A stretch of DNA of 64,000 nucleotides from Burkholderia pyrrocinia. GTDB lineage: Bacteria; Pseudomonadota; Gammaproteobacteria; Burkholderiales; Burkholderiaceae. Within the stretch, counting starts at the first letter, position 1. Each line of letters begins with the position of its first letter. Below are positions 1 to 8,151 of this stretch, one piece after another. The stretch spans positions 310,001 through 374,000 of the forward strand of contig NZ_CP011504.1 in assembly GCF_001028665.1 (NCBI RefSeq), given 5' to 3'. Under the pieces are notes generated by a model. The model was not told the DNA's origin, searched no databases, and saw nothing but the letters and a program-made list of their open reading frames with translations. The translations under genes were made by a program, and so were the position numbers.

Positions 1-699
1 ATCGGCCGGCACATCGCCGCGATCGGTCTCGACGATCGCACCGCCGGACGGCGCACGTCGGATCGCACGCGGCAGCGTCGCCATCTGAAACACCACGCCA
101 CGCGCGTCGTGCAACTGACGCGCATACGCACCGACGACTTCCGGCAACGCACGCTGCAGCAATCGGGGTGCCGGATCGATCACCGTCACGTCGCAACCTA
201 GCTGGCGCGCCGCAGCCGCGACCTCGAGGCCGATGAAACCGCCACCGAGCACCGCGACGCGGCGGCCCGGCGCGAGTCGCGTGCGCAACGCACGCGCATC
301 GTCAACGGTGCGGACGTAATGCGGCTCGACGCCTTCGTCGATCGCACCGCCGAACGTGCGCACCCGCGAACCCGTCGCGAGCACGAGCCGCGCGTACGGC
401 AGCGTCGTGCCGTCGTCGAGCTGCACGCGCTGCGCGTCGCGCCCGATCGCATCGACGCGCGTGCCGAGCCGCAGCTCGATACGCTGCGTGTCGTACCACG
501 CCGCATCGCGCACGAACGCGCGCTGCTCGCCGCCGTCGCTCATCAGCGCATCCTTCGACAGCGCGGGCCGGTCGTATGGCAGCTCGCGCTCCGCGCCGAT
601 CATCACGATACGCGCGGCGGCATCGCGCTCGCGCAGCGCTTCGGCCGTGCGCCGGGCCGCGTGGCCCGCGCCGACGATTACGAACGGATCAGCCGACAT
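1..699 (-). CDS. andAa: Anthranilate dioxygenase reductase component (partial)
   Basis: FAD/NAD(P)H-dependent ferredoxin reductase that passes electrons from NAD(P)H to the Rieske ferredoxin of the ring-hydroxylating system. Only the first 233 codons are inside the window; the C-terminus lies beyond base 1. The N-terminal dinucleotide fold shows VIVGAGHAA at residues 7-15, and a second Rossmann motif VLGGGFIGLEVA follows near residue 150, as in class I pyridine nucleotide-disulfide ferredoxin reductases. The ATG at 699 overlaps the end of the ferredoxin gene by 11 nt, so the two are translationally coupled. It is the last visible gene of the operon, after the large subunit, small subunit and ferredoxin. 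The order matches the known three-component anthranilate dioxygenase of B. cepacia; the substrate assignment rests on that context. Confidence 0.85.
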   Translation of the reverse strand, partial: MSADPFVIVGAGHAARRTAEALRERDAAARIVMIGAERELPYDRPALSKDALMSDGGEQRAFVRDAAWYDTQRIELRLGTRVDAIGRDAQRVQLDDGTTLPYARLVLATGSRVRTFGGAIDEGVEPHYVRTVDDARALRTRLAPGRRVAVLGGGFIGLEVAAAARQLGCDVTVIDPAPRLLQRALPEVVGAYARQLHDARGVVFQMATLPRAIRRAPSGGAIVETDRGDVPAD

Positions 700-1015
700 T
701 GACTTCCACCTGCCCGTCGACGATCCGGAGCGGATAGGTCCGCACCGGCTCCGTGATCGGCGCGCATTTCGGCGCGCCGGTGCGGATGTCGATCAGCCCC
801 TGGTGCAGCGGGCATTCGACGCAACCGTCCTCCACATAACCTTCGGACAGCCGCGCATGGCCGTGCGTGCAAAGGTCGTGCATCGCGAACAGTTCGTCGC
901 CGATCCGGAACACGGCGATCGGCTTCTGGCCGGCGACACGCGCCGCCGGTTCGTCTTCGGAGAATTCGTCGAAAGCGCCGAGCGGATGCCACTCGGCGAG
1001 CGTTGCTTCGGTCAT
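689..1015 (-). CDS. andAb: Rieske ferredoxin of anthranilate dioxygenase
   Basis: A 108-residue [2Fe-2S] Rieske ferredoxin that shuttles electrons from the reductase to the terminal oxygenase. The cluster ligands are visible as C49-T-H51 and C68-P-L-H71. The ATG at 1015 follows the small-subunit stop by 17 nt with a GGAACC-type weak RBS. Its 3' end overlaps the reductase start. Length and motif spacing are normal for ferredoxins of multi-component dioxygenases. It is part of the minus-strand operon andAcAdAbAa. Confidence 0.9.
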   Translation of the reverse strand: MTEATLAEWHPLGAFDEFSEDEPAARVAGQKPIAVFRIGDELFAMHDLCTHGHARLSEGYVEDGCVECPLHQGLIDIRTGAPKCAPITEPVRTYPLRIVDGQVEVNVG

Positions 1016-1032
1016 GTCGGTTCCTTGCTTCG

Positions 1033-1509
1033 TCAGATCGGGGTGGCGAGCAGCGTCTGCACGCGCGACGTGTCGTAAATCACCCGCTTGGTCTTGTAGC
1101 GCAGCCCGTCGGGCGTGCGCACGACCGTGTCGTAGTACTTGCCGGCCTGGTACACGTTCGATTCGCCATTGCTGCGCGTCTGCACGACGACGTAGTTGCT
1201 CTCGGTGTCGATCTCGCCGTCGCGTTCGGCGACGATCGTCAGGCCCGACGTCATGTGCCGGTACGTGTGCTCCTCGAAAATGTTCGCGTGCCGCAGCGAC
1301 ACCACGCGATCGCGCAGCATCCGCTGGTTCGTGCAGTGGACGATCCCGACCGGCAGCCCGAGATCCGCGTTCTCCTTCGGCACGATCTCGTACGTGCAGT
1401 CCTCGGTGAACATTTCCGGCCAGTGTTCGAGCCGGTCGTTGTCGAGGTGCCCGATGTAGCGGTTCTGGAGCATGTAAATCTCGAACCACGTCTTCATGTC
1501 TTCCGTCAT
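1033..1509 (-). CDS. andAd: Anthranilate dioxygenase small (beta) subunit
   Basis: A 158-residue beta subunit of an aromatic-ring-hydroxylating dioxygenase, a structural scotin-like alpha+beta-barrel protein of the SnoaL-like fold that packs with the catalytic alpha subunit. The sequence has the typical LEHWPEMFTEDCTYEIVP and HMTSGLTIVAE stretches. The start at 1509 lies 14 nt after the large-subunit stop and is preceded by GGAGCGAGAAATGACGG on the minus strand, giving a fair GGAG RBS. A longer in-frame upstream extension would run through andAc and is not credible. It is co-transcribed with andAc. Confidence 0.9.
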   Translation of the reverse strand: MTEDMKTWFEIYMLQNRYIGHLDNDRLEHWPEMFTEDCTYEIVPKENADLGLPVGIVHCTNQRMLRDRVVSLRHANIFEEHTYRHMTSGLTIVAERDGEIDTESNYVVVQTRSNGESNVYQAGKYYDTVVRTPDGLRYKTKRVIYDTSRVQTLLATPI

Positions 1510-1523
1510 TTCTCGCTCCCGCT

Positions 1524-2795
1524 TCAATAGCCCATCAGCTTCTGGTAACCGACCCAGAACTTGCGGATCAGGCTTTCGGTGATCACCGTGTCCTGCTGGT
1601 CCGGATTGCCGCGCGACATCTCGATCACCGACGTCGCATCGCCGTCGCGCACCGTACCGCGCTGCACGAGTTCGGTCGCCTCCGTATCCTCCATCGAGAT
1701 ATAGCCGGCCGGCCCGACCAGGTTCGCCTGCTTGATGCGCAGCGCGCGCAGCTCGGGCGTGTCGTCCGCATAACCGAAGAAGTGGAAGATCAGCTCGAAG
1801 TTGTCGGGGCCCTTCGGCAGGATCTGCCGCGCGACCAGCGTGTTGTGGATCTGCTGGATCACGAGCTGCGGGAAGATCGGCTGGATATGGTTCGTGCAGT
1901 CCTCGTCGTATTCCGACACGAGATCGAGGATCGATTCGTCCTCGAGGTGGAAGCCCTCGTCGAACGAACGGATGTTCTGCTGCTTGTACGCGGCCGACGT
2001 GTCGTCGTTCGTCTTCGTCACCGTGATGATGCTGTGCAGCCCGTGGTTCGCGTCCGGAATCGAACGCGCCTTCATCCCGACGCGGAAGATATTGAAGGTC
2101 GTATGGAACAGGTGCAGCATGCTCGCGTGATACGGGTCCTTCACGTTCTCCATGTACAGCTTCCAGTTCGACTTCGAATACTGGCGCGTGCAGCCGAGAT
2201 ACTCGATCGGCTTGTGGAAGATCCGGTCGATCCACGGGCGCATCTGCTCGCCGAGATAGTCGGGCAGCGGCATCACTTCATCGCTGAAGGTGGCGAACAC
2301 GAGCCCGCGATAGCTGTCGACGCGCAGCTTGCGCAGCCCGTGCTGCTTCGGGTCGAAATCAGCCGGCATCCCGGTCATCCCCTTCTGGCCGCGCCGGAAC
2401 GGCACGCCGAGCAGGTTGCCCGTGTTGTCGAAGCTCCACTGGTGATAGACGCACGTGTGCGAGGTCGCGTTGCCGCGCGACTTGCGGCACACCTGCGCGC
2501 CGCGATGCGCGCAGCGGTTCACCCATGCGGCGAGCGTGCCGTCCTCGGCGCGCGTGACGACGACCGGCGTGTCGCCGACGAACGTGCTCTTGAAGTCGCC
2601 GGCGTTCGGGATTTCCGCTTCCAGCGCGACGAAGTTCCACGTCGGCCCGCGGAAGATGCGTTCCTGCTCGCGTTCGTAGACGGCCTGCGAGCTGAACACC
2701 TTGTACGGCACGCGCGAGCCGTCGTCGTGCGGAAAGCTCACGTCGGACGCGTCGCCGCGCGCGGCGAACACGACGGGCGATTCTGTCTGCTCCAT
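1524..2795 (-). CDS. andAc: Anthranilate dioxygenase large (alpha) subunit
   Basis: Catalytic oxygenase subunit of 423 residues that dihydroxylates anthranilate, with loss of CO2 and ammonia, to give catechol. The Rieske centre is seen as C95-A-H97 and C115-V-Y-H118. The mononuclear iron site shows the family pattern around residues 214-228 (YMENVKDPYHASMLH), with H223 and H228 as iron ligands and D220 as the bridging acid. The ATG at 2795 is chosen because AAGGAG lies just upstream; a longer start 45 nt earlier has no better signal. It is the first gene of the operon, transcribed away from the divergent andR. The product feeds directly into the adjacent cat genes. Confidence 0.9.
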   Translation of the reverse strand: MEQTESPVVFAARGDASDVSFPHDDGSRVPYKVFSSQAVYEREQERIFRGPTWNFVALEAEIPNAGDFKSTFVGDTPVVVTRAEDGTLAAWVNRCAHRGAQVCRKSRGNATSHTCVYHQWSFDNTGNLLGVPFRRGQKGMTGMPADFDPKQHGLRKLRVDSYRGLVFATFSDEVMPLPDYLGEQMRPWIDRIFHKPIEYLGCTRQYSKSNWKLYMENVKDPYHASMLHLFHTTFNIFRVGMKARSIPDANHGLHSIITVTKTNDDTSAAYKQQNIRSFDEGFHLEDESILDLVSEYDEDCTNHIQPIFPQLVIQQIHNTLVARQILPKGPDNFELIFHFFGYADDTPELRALRIKQANLVGPAGYISMEDTEATELVQRGTVRDGDATSVIEMSRGNPDQQDTVITESLIRKFWVGYQKLMGY

Positions 2796-2871
2796 GTCGG
2801 ACTCCTTGTTGATCCGTTTCATTAATAAGATGGGGTCCATTTTTGAAAGGCTAATATTCGCCGTCTATCCG

Positions 2872-2906
2872 GAAAGTGCGATTGCGGCGGTGCAATATCC
2901 ACTTTC
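2872..2906. promoter_or_regulatory. Inverted repeat between andAc and andR
   Basis: The left arm GAAAGTGCGATTGC (2872-2885) matches the reverse complement of the right arm GCAATATCCACTTTC (2892-2906) except for small differences in the middle. It sits about 77 bp upstream of andAc and 20 bp upstream of andR, a good place for a site controlling both divergent units. AndR binding is inferred, not shown. Confidence 0.5.
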
Positions 2907-2925
2907 GGCGGATTTCTGAGCTAGC

Positions 2926-3966
2926 ATGGCGGCACACACGATGCCGCGTCCGATCGCGACCCATTCGTCGGATCGAAACGCGGCGTCCCCAATCAGGCTG
3001 AGGCCCATGTCCCCAATGTCGTTCGAGCCGCTCGCGCTGCGCGCGCACCGGCTGTTCGAATCCCGCGATCTCGACGAGACGCGCGAGCGGATCTCGCGCG
3101 TGATGCAGCCGCACGCGCTGCTGCCGAACGGCCGCGTGCACGGGGCGTCGCACATGGATTTCGTCAAGCTCGGCGGGCTCGGGATCGGCACGATCGCGTT
3201 CGGCGACGCGATGCGCGTACAGGTCGACGCGGTCGACGGCTATTACCTGCTGATGTTCTGCCTGTCCGGCCAGGCCGAGGTGCGCGCGATGGGGCGGCAG
3301 CTCGGCGTCGACGGCCAGACCGGCGTGCTGTGCGCGCCCGGCGAGCGCTTCGATGCGGTACTGTCCGCCGATTGCGAGCAGTTCGTGCTGCGCATCGACG
3401 CAGCGACCGTCGGCTCGCTGACCGGCGACCCGCGCGCGACGCTCGACCCCGTGCTGCACATCAGCGACGCCGCGCTCGCCGCATGGCGCCAGCAACTGAT
3501 GCTCGTCGCGCGTTCGCCCGAACTGCTCGAACGCGCCAACGCGAACCCGCGCGTCGCGTCGCAGCTCGAGCACCTGCTGATCGACCTGCTGATCGAAGGC
3601 CACCCGCCGTCCGTGCTGCCCGCGTCGCACCGCGATCCGGCGCCGGGCTTCGTGCGGCGCGCGCAGGAGTTCGTGAACGCACATTACGCTCAGCCGCTGC
3701 AGCTTGCCGATATCGTCCGCGCCGCCAACGTGCCGGAGCGGACGCTGCGCGACGCGTTCCTGCAGTTCCGCGGGATGAGCCCCATGCAATACCTGCGCGC
3801 GACGCGGCTCGACCATGCACGCGAGCTGCTGCGCGGCGCGGCGTCCGACCGGCGGATTGCGGATGTCGCGCTCGATTGCGGGTTCACGCACCTTGGCCGG
3901 TTCGCGATCGCGTACCGGGAGAAGTTCGGGGAATCGCCGTCGGAGACGCTCGACGGGAAGCGCTGA
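2926..3966 (+). CDS. andR: AraC/XylS-family regulator of anthranilate degradation
   Basis: A 346-residue transcription factor. Residues ~60-200 form an AraC_binding_2-like sensor domain, and the last ~110 residues carry the two helix-turn-helix units with the family signature near [23 protein letters not shown]. It lies divergent from andAc with 130 bp between the starts. That is the arrangement known for the B. cepacia andR gene, an activator of the and operon responding to anthranilate. The ATG at 2926 is the longest start; in-frame ATGs at 2941, 3007 and 3016 are possible, because conserved sequence begins around residue 30. No frameshift or unusual composition is seen. Confidence 0.85.
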   Translation: MAAHTMPRPIATHSSDRNAASPIRLRPMSPMSFEPLALRAHRLFESRDLDETRERISRVMQPHALLPNGRVHGASHMDFVKLGGLGIGTIAFGDAMRVQVDAVDGYYLLMFCLSGQAEVRAMGRQLGVDGQTGVLCAPGERFDAVLSADCEQFVLRIDAATVGSLTGDPRATLDPVLHISDAALAAWRQQLMLVARSPELLERANANPRVASQLEHLLIDLLIEGHPPSVLPASHRDPAPGFVRRAQEFVNAHYAQPLQLADIVRAANVPERTLRDAFLQFRGMSPMQYLRATRLDHARELLRGAASDRRIADVALDCGFTHLGRFAIAYREKFGESPSETLDGKR

Positions 3967-4112
3967 CAATGAGTCCGCCGGTGCACGCGGCAGCTTGCGC
4001 AACCGGCAACGGCATCACGCGAGACGGCATGACATCGCGATACCCTCTCCGCATTCGACGGCACATGCCGAAACAGACCGTTAGTTGCGACTTATAAAAC
4101 CAGCGACGGCGG

Positions 4113-5003
4113 TTACGCCGCCGGCACGATCATCTCCCGCGCGATCGCGCAGAACGCGGCTGTCGCAGCGCTTTCGCCGTGCAGCCGGCGGCTCATGATG
4201 ATCGGCGACGTTGCGGCCGGTTCCGGCAGCCGCCGGTAGACGACACCCCTCACGCGCACGCCCTCCACGCTCTCCGGCACCAGCGATACGCCGACCTGCG
4301 CGGCGACGAGCCCGAGCGCCGTCTGCAATTCGCGCACCTCATGGACGGCCGCCGGCACCAGCCCGCCGTCGCGCAATGCGGATAACTGCTGGTCGGCGAA
4401 GCTCGGCCGCGGCGTGCTCGGATAGACGATCAGCGTCTCGTTCGCGATATCCGCGAGCGCGAGCGGCCGGTCGGGATCGGCGAGCGGATGCCCGACCGGC
4501 AGCGCCGCGATCAGCTTTTCCTCGATCAGCGCCTCGCGCACGACCTGGTCGTCGTCGAAACGCAGGCGGCCGAACCCGACGTCGATCCGCCCGCCCTTCA
4601 GCGCGCCGAGCTGCTCCAGCGTGAACATTTCGATCAGCGACAGCTCGACGTCCGGCTGCGCCTCGCGAAACGCGCGGATCACGTCTGGCAGCGCGCCGTA
4701 CAGCGTCGACGGCACGAAGCCGATCACGATCCGCTCCGACAGTTGCGCGAGCCGCCGCGTCAGCGGGCCGAGCTCGTCGGCCTGGTCGACGAGGCGCTTC
4801 GCCTGCGCATAGAACACGCGCCCGGCGTCCGTCAGCTTCAGCGGCCGCGCACCGCGCTCGAACAGCGGCAGCCCGATCTCGTCCTCGATCGCCTGGAGCT
4901 GACGGCTCAGCGGCGGCTGCGTCATGTGCAGCCGCTCGGCGGCCCGCGTGATGTTCATTTCCTCGGCGACGGCGATGAAGTAGCGGAGCTGGCGCAATTC
5001 CAT
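4113..5003 (-). CDS. catR: LysR-type regulator CatR
   Basis: A 296-residue LysR-family regulator with an N-terminal winged HTH (MELRQLRYFIAVAEEMNITR, QPPLSRQLQAIE) and a co-inducer-binding domain of the BenM/CatR type. It is divergent from catBAC, where CatR proteins activate catechol-branch genes in response to cis,cis-muconate. The ATG at 5003 begins the conserved LysR N-terminus; the reading frame continues upstream into the catB leader but that has no support. A palindromic site at 5007-5021 lies directly in front of the start, which fits negative autoregulation. Confidence 0.87.
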   Translation of the reverse strand: MELRQLRYFIAVAEEMNITRAAERLHMTQPPLSRQLQAIEDEIGLPLFERGARPLKLTDAGRVFYAQAKRLVDQADELGPLTRRLAQLSERIVIGFVPSTLYGALPDVIRAFREAQPDVELSLIEMFTLEQLGALKGGRIDVGFGRLRFDDDQVVREALIEEKLIAALPVGHPLADPDRPLALADIANETLIVYPSTPRPSFADQQLSALRDGGLVPAAVHEVRELQTALGLVAAQVGVSLVPESVEGVRVRGVVYRRLPEPAATSPIIMSRRLHGESAATAAFCAIAREMIVPAA

Positions 5004-5006
5004 TTC

Positions 5007-5021
5007 ATGCCTCAAAGGTAT
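5007..5021. promoter_or_regulatory. Putative CatR operator, ATGC-N7-GTAT
   Basis: The bases ATGC CTCAAAG GTAT differ by one base from the ATAC-N7-GTAT core described for BenM/CatM-type regulators. The site overlaps the catR leader and lies about 75 bp upstream of catB. Binding is inferred from position and pattern only. Confidence 0.4.
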
Positions 5022-5094
5022 GGAAGTAGTCGGAAAGAGTGTTGGACGACGCGGGGCGGGAATTCCTACCATGTGCACCAACAGGAGGAATCGC

Positions 5095-6228
5095 ATGATA
5101 GCAACTGCCGCCACCATCGAACGCATCGAGACATTGCTCGTCGACGTGCCGACGATCAGGCCCCACAAATTGTCGGTCGCCACGATGAATTGCCAGACCC
5201 TCGTGCTGGTCCGAATTCGATGCACGGACGGTATCGAAGGCGTCGGCGAGGCGACGACCATCGGCGGCCTCGCGTACGGCGAGGAGAGCCCCGAAAGCAT
5301 CAAGGTCAACATCGACACCTACTTCGCGCCGCTGCTGCAGGGCATGGACGCGACACGCCCGGGCGCCGCGATGGCGCGGGCGCGCAAGCTGTTCCAGGGC
5401 AACCGTTTCGCGAAGTGCGCGATCGAGACCGCGCTGTTCGACGCGCAGGCGCAGCGTCTCGGCGTGCCGCTGTCCGAGCTGTTCGGCGGCCGCAGGACCG
5501 ATGCGGTGGACGTCGCCTGGACGCTCGCGAGCGGCGACACGCAGCGCGACATCGCGGAAGCCGAGGCGATGCTCGACGCACGCCGCCATCGTGCATTCAA
5601 GCTGAAGATCGGCTCGAACACGGTCGCGGACGACGTCGCCCACGTGGTCGCGATCAAGCGCGCGCTCGGCGAGCGCGGCGACGTGCGGGTCGACGTGAAC
5701 CAGGCGTGGAGCGAAACCGACGCGATCTGGGCCGGCGCGCGGCTCGCGGACGCCGGCGTGAGCCTGGTCGAGCAGCCGATCGCCGCGACCAACCGCGCGG
5801 GGCTGAAACGCCTCACGCAGCTCGCGCAGGTGCCGATCATGGCCGACGAGGCGCTGCACGGCCCCGTCGATGCGTTCGCGCTCGCGCAGGATCGCGCGGC
5901 CGACGTGTTCGCGGTGAAGATCGCGCAATCGGGCGGCCTGCAGGGCGCGGCGAGCGTCGCGTCGATCGCGGCGGCGGCCGGCATCGAACTGTACGGCGGC
6001 ACGATGCTCGAAGGCGCGGCCGGCACGATGGCGTCCGCGCAACTGTTCAGCACGTTCGACTCGCTGAAATGGGGCACCGAACTGTTCGGCCCGCTGCTGC
6101 TCACCGAGGAAATCCTCGTCGAGCCGCTGCGCTACCAGGATTTCAAGCTGCACCTGCCGGCGACGCCCGGCCTCGGCATCACCTTCGACTGGGCCCGCAT
6201 CGAACGGATGCGACGCGGCGCCCGCTGA
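5095..6228 (+). CDS. catB: Muconate cycloisomerase
   Basis: A 377-residue enolase-superfamily enzyme that lactonises cis,cis-muconate to (+)-muconolactone. The catalytic lysine motif KLKIG (K169/K171), metal ligands D200, E226 and D251, and general-base K275 in the VKIAQSGG stretch are all present. The ATG at 5095 is preceded by AGGAGG at 5083-5088, a near-ideal RBS. Two upstream in-frame ATGs would extend the protein into the operator region and are rejected. It is the first gene of catBAC, read away from catR. Length and motifs are normal for the family. Confidence 0.93.
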   Translation: MIATAATIERIETLLVDVPTIRPHKLSVATMNCQTLVLVRIRCTDGIEGVGEATTIGGLAYGEESPESIKVNIDTYFAPLLQGMDATRPGAAMARARKLFQGNRFAKCAIETALFDAQAQRLGVPLSELFGGRRTDAVDVAWTLASGDTQRDIAEAEAMLDARRHRAFKLKIGSNTVADDVAHVVAIKRALGERGDVRVDVNQAWSETDAIWAGARLADAGVSLVEQPIAATNRAGLKRLTQLAQVPIMADEALHGPVDAFALAQDRAADVFAVKIAQSGGLQGAASVASIAAAAGIELYGGTMLEGAAGTMASAQLFSTFDSLKWGTELFGPLLLTEEILVEPLRYQDFKLHLPATPGLGITFDWARIERMRRGAR

Positions 6229-6260
6229 TCCCCACACGACAACCGAAACCGGAGACACAG

Positions 6261-7163
6261 ATGAACAAGCAAGCCATCGACGCACTGCTGAAGACCTTCG
6301 ACGACGCCGCCGAGAAACCCGGCAACCCGCGCGTGCGCGCGATCGTCAACCGGATCGTGAAGGACATCTGCTACACGATCGAGGACTTCGACGTGCAGCC
6401 GAGCGAGTTCTGGACGGCCCTCAACTACCTGAACGAAGCCGGCCGCGAATTCGGGCTGATCGCCGCGGGCCTCGGCCTCGAGCGCTTCCTCGACGTGCGG
6501 ATGGACGAGGCCGAGGAAAAGGCCGGCATCCAGGGCGGCACGCCGCGCACGATCGAAGGGCCGCTGTATGTAGCGGGTGCACCGGAATCGGTCGGCCATG
6601 CGCGTCTCGACGACGGCACCGACCCGGGCCAGACGCTCATCATGCGCGGCCAGGTGCTCGGCAACGATGGCGCGCCGCTCGCGAATGCGCTGGTCGAGGT
6701 ATGGCACGCGAACCATCTCGGCAATTATTCGTACTTCGATCAATCGCAGCCCGCGTTCAACCTGCGCCGCTCGATCCGCACCGATGCCGAAGGCCGCTAC
6801 AGCTTCCGCAGCGTGCTGCCGGTCGGCTACAGCGTGCCGCCGGGCAGCAAGACCGAGCAGCTGCTCGACCAGCTCGGCCGCCACGGCCATCGTCCGGCGC
6901 ACATTCACTTCTTCGTTTCGGCGGACGGTTATCGTAAGCTGACGACGCAGATCAACATCGAAGGCGATCCGCACATCTGGGACGACTTCGCATTCGCGAC
7001 CCGCGAAGGGCTGATCCCGAAGGTCAAGCAGGCCGAGGGCGCGGAAGGCAAGCCGTATGGTGTCGACGGGCAGTTCGCGCTGATCGACTTCGATTTCTCG
7101 CTGCTCAAGGAAAAGCAGGACGTGCCGGCGAGCGAAGTCGAGCGTGCCCGCGCGCAAGCCTGA
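6261..7163 (+). CDS. catA: Catechol 1,2-dioxygenase
   Basis: A 300-residue intradiol, non-heme Fe(III) dioxygenase cleaving catechol to cis,cis-muconate. Its substrate is the product of the neighbouring and operon. The iron ligands are recognisable as Y156 (GNYSYF), Y190 (PVGYSVPP), H214 and H216 (RPAHIHFF). The N-terminal ~100 residues form the helical dimerisation domain typical of catechol dioxygenases. The ATG at 6261 has GGAGACAC just upstream and lies 32 nt after catB. The same frame stays open far upstream through catB and catR, but that extension is an artefact of high GC. Confidence 0.94.
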   Translation: MNKQAIDALLKTFDDAAEKPGNPRVRAIVNRIVKDICYTIEDFDVQPSEFWTALNYLNEAGREFGLIAAGLGLERFLDVRMDEAEEKAGIQGGTPRTIEGPLYVAGAPESVGHARLDDGTDPGQTLIMRGQVLGNDGAPLANALVEVWHANHLGNYSYFDQSQPAFNLRRSIRTDAEGRYSFRSVLPVGYSVPPGSKTEQLLDQLGRHGHRPAHIHFFVSADGYRKLTTQINIEGDPHIWDDFAFATREGLIPKVKQAEGAEGKPYGVDGQFALIDFDFSLLKEKQDVPASEVERARAQA

Positions 7164-7206
7164 GCGGCCTTTCCGTTCGACGAATCGATAACGCAAGGAG
7201 TGCAGG

Positions 7207-7497
7207 ATGCTGTTTCATGTGGAAATGACGGTCCGTCTGCCGGCGGACATGGATCCGGTCAAGGCGGCGACGCTGAAGGCGGAAGAAAAGGCGATGTGCC
7301 AGCGGCTGATGAACGAAGGGATCTGGCGACATCTGTGGCGGATCGCGGGGCGCTATGCGAACGTCAGCATTTTTGATGTCGAGAGCGTGCAGCAACTGCA
7401 TGATCTGCTCAGCCAGTTGCCGCTGTTTCCGTATATGGAGCTCGAGGTCCGGGCGCTGTGCCGGCATCCGTCTTCGGTTCGGGAAGACGATCGGTAA
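7207..7497 (+). CDS. catC: Muconolactone delta-isomerase
   Basis: A 96-residue ferredoxin-like-fold isomerase converting muconolactone to 3-oxoadipate enol-lactone. The start MLFHVEMTVRLP and the tail with the LPLFPYMELEVRAL stretch are characteristic, and the length is exactly family-like. AAGGAG at 7195-7200 precedes the ATG. It is the last gene of catBAC; the following step enzymes (catD or pcaD and later) are not in the window. A strong hairpin lies 10 nt after the stop. Confidence 0.93.
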   Translation: MLFHVEMTVRLPADMDPVKAATLKAEEKAMCQRLMNEGIWRHLWRIAGRYANVSIFDVESVQQLHDLLSQLPLFPYMELEVRALCRHPSSVREDDR

Positions 7498-7506
7498 TTC
7501 CCCAGC

Positions 7507-7539
7507 GGCCCATGCTGCCGGTTACCCGGCACATGGGCC
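7507..7539. terminator. Hairpin after catC, facing tssJ
   Basis: The arms GGCCCATGCTGCCGG (7507-7521) and CCGGCACATGGGCC (7526-7539) pair with one bulged C and a 4-nt loop. It sits between the converging catC and tssJ, so it can serve both directions. There is no T-run, so it is either Rho-assisted or simply a barrier hairpin. Confidence 0.5.
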
Positions 7540-7604
7540 CGCGCGGGGACTGAAACGCCCTGCGTTTGCACGCGATATCAGCTCTCTATCGCCGTCTCCG
7601 CAGC

Positions 7605-8138
7605 TTATCTAGAAGACGCTGACTTCGTGACTTCTCCTGCCACCTGTAGCCCGTTCAGCGACAGATCCATTCGGAGCGGCTTATCCGGATCGAGCTTCTT
7701 TTTCTCAATCACCCGCTTCCAGTCTCCTGACGCTCCGGGGGCGCGGTACAACGCAACGATCGCCACGTACTTCGTCTCTCGTTGCATGGGCTGCGACAAA
7801 CTCGACGACGCGCCAGGATTCACAACCGCCGACATGTCTGCCTGCAGATCCGGCGCGAGAACAGTCCGATCGCTCTTCAACAGGTCCTCGTACGTTGCTT
7901 CATCGAATATCTTGCGATCCTTAAGCTGATACACGCGAACCGCTACCGACGTCGCTCGCCCCGCCTCGTCCGGATTCAGTGCAGCCCGTGCCGTGAGATC
8001 GACATTCAGCACCTTCACCTGCTTGAAAAACACCGCACGATAGGCATTCGATGATGCATCCGAGACGGACTGCCAGGCACCGCAGCCCGACAGAAGCAAC
8101 GCTGCGGCAACGGTCGCCGCGCTCATTCGATTGAACAT
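7605..8138 (-). CDS. tssJ: T6SS outer-membrane lipoprotein TssJ
   Basis: A 177-residue lipoprotein that anchors the TssJLM membrane complex at the outer membrane. The signal peptide ends in a lipobox LLLSG|C with C19 as the lipidated residue. The mature part matches the VasD/TssJ family (KVLNVDLTARAALNPDE, VAVRVYQLKDRKIF). It is the last gene of the minus-strand T6SS arm, 13 nt downstream of tssG. A second ATG at codon 5 is possible and would not change the lipobox. Confidence 0.9.
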   Translation of the reverse strand: MFNRMSAATVAAALLLSGCGAWQSVSDASSNAYRAVFFKQVKVLNVDLTARAALNPDEAGRATSVAVRVYQLKDRKIFDEATYEDLLKSDRTVLAPDLQADMSAVVNPGASSSLSQPMQRETKYVAIVALYRAPGASGDWKRVIEKKKLDPDKPLRMDLSLNGLQVAGEVTKSASSR

Positions 8139-8151
8139 GAAGACTCCGGAA

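Noticed and set aside
4488..7163. An 891-codon open frame on the plus strand covering catR, catB and catA
   Set aside because: Only its last 300 codons (catA) are real; the rest overlaps catR and catB in other frames and is a product of high GC.
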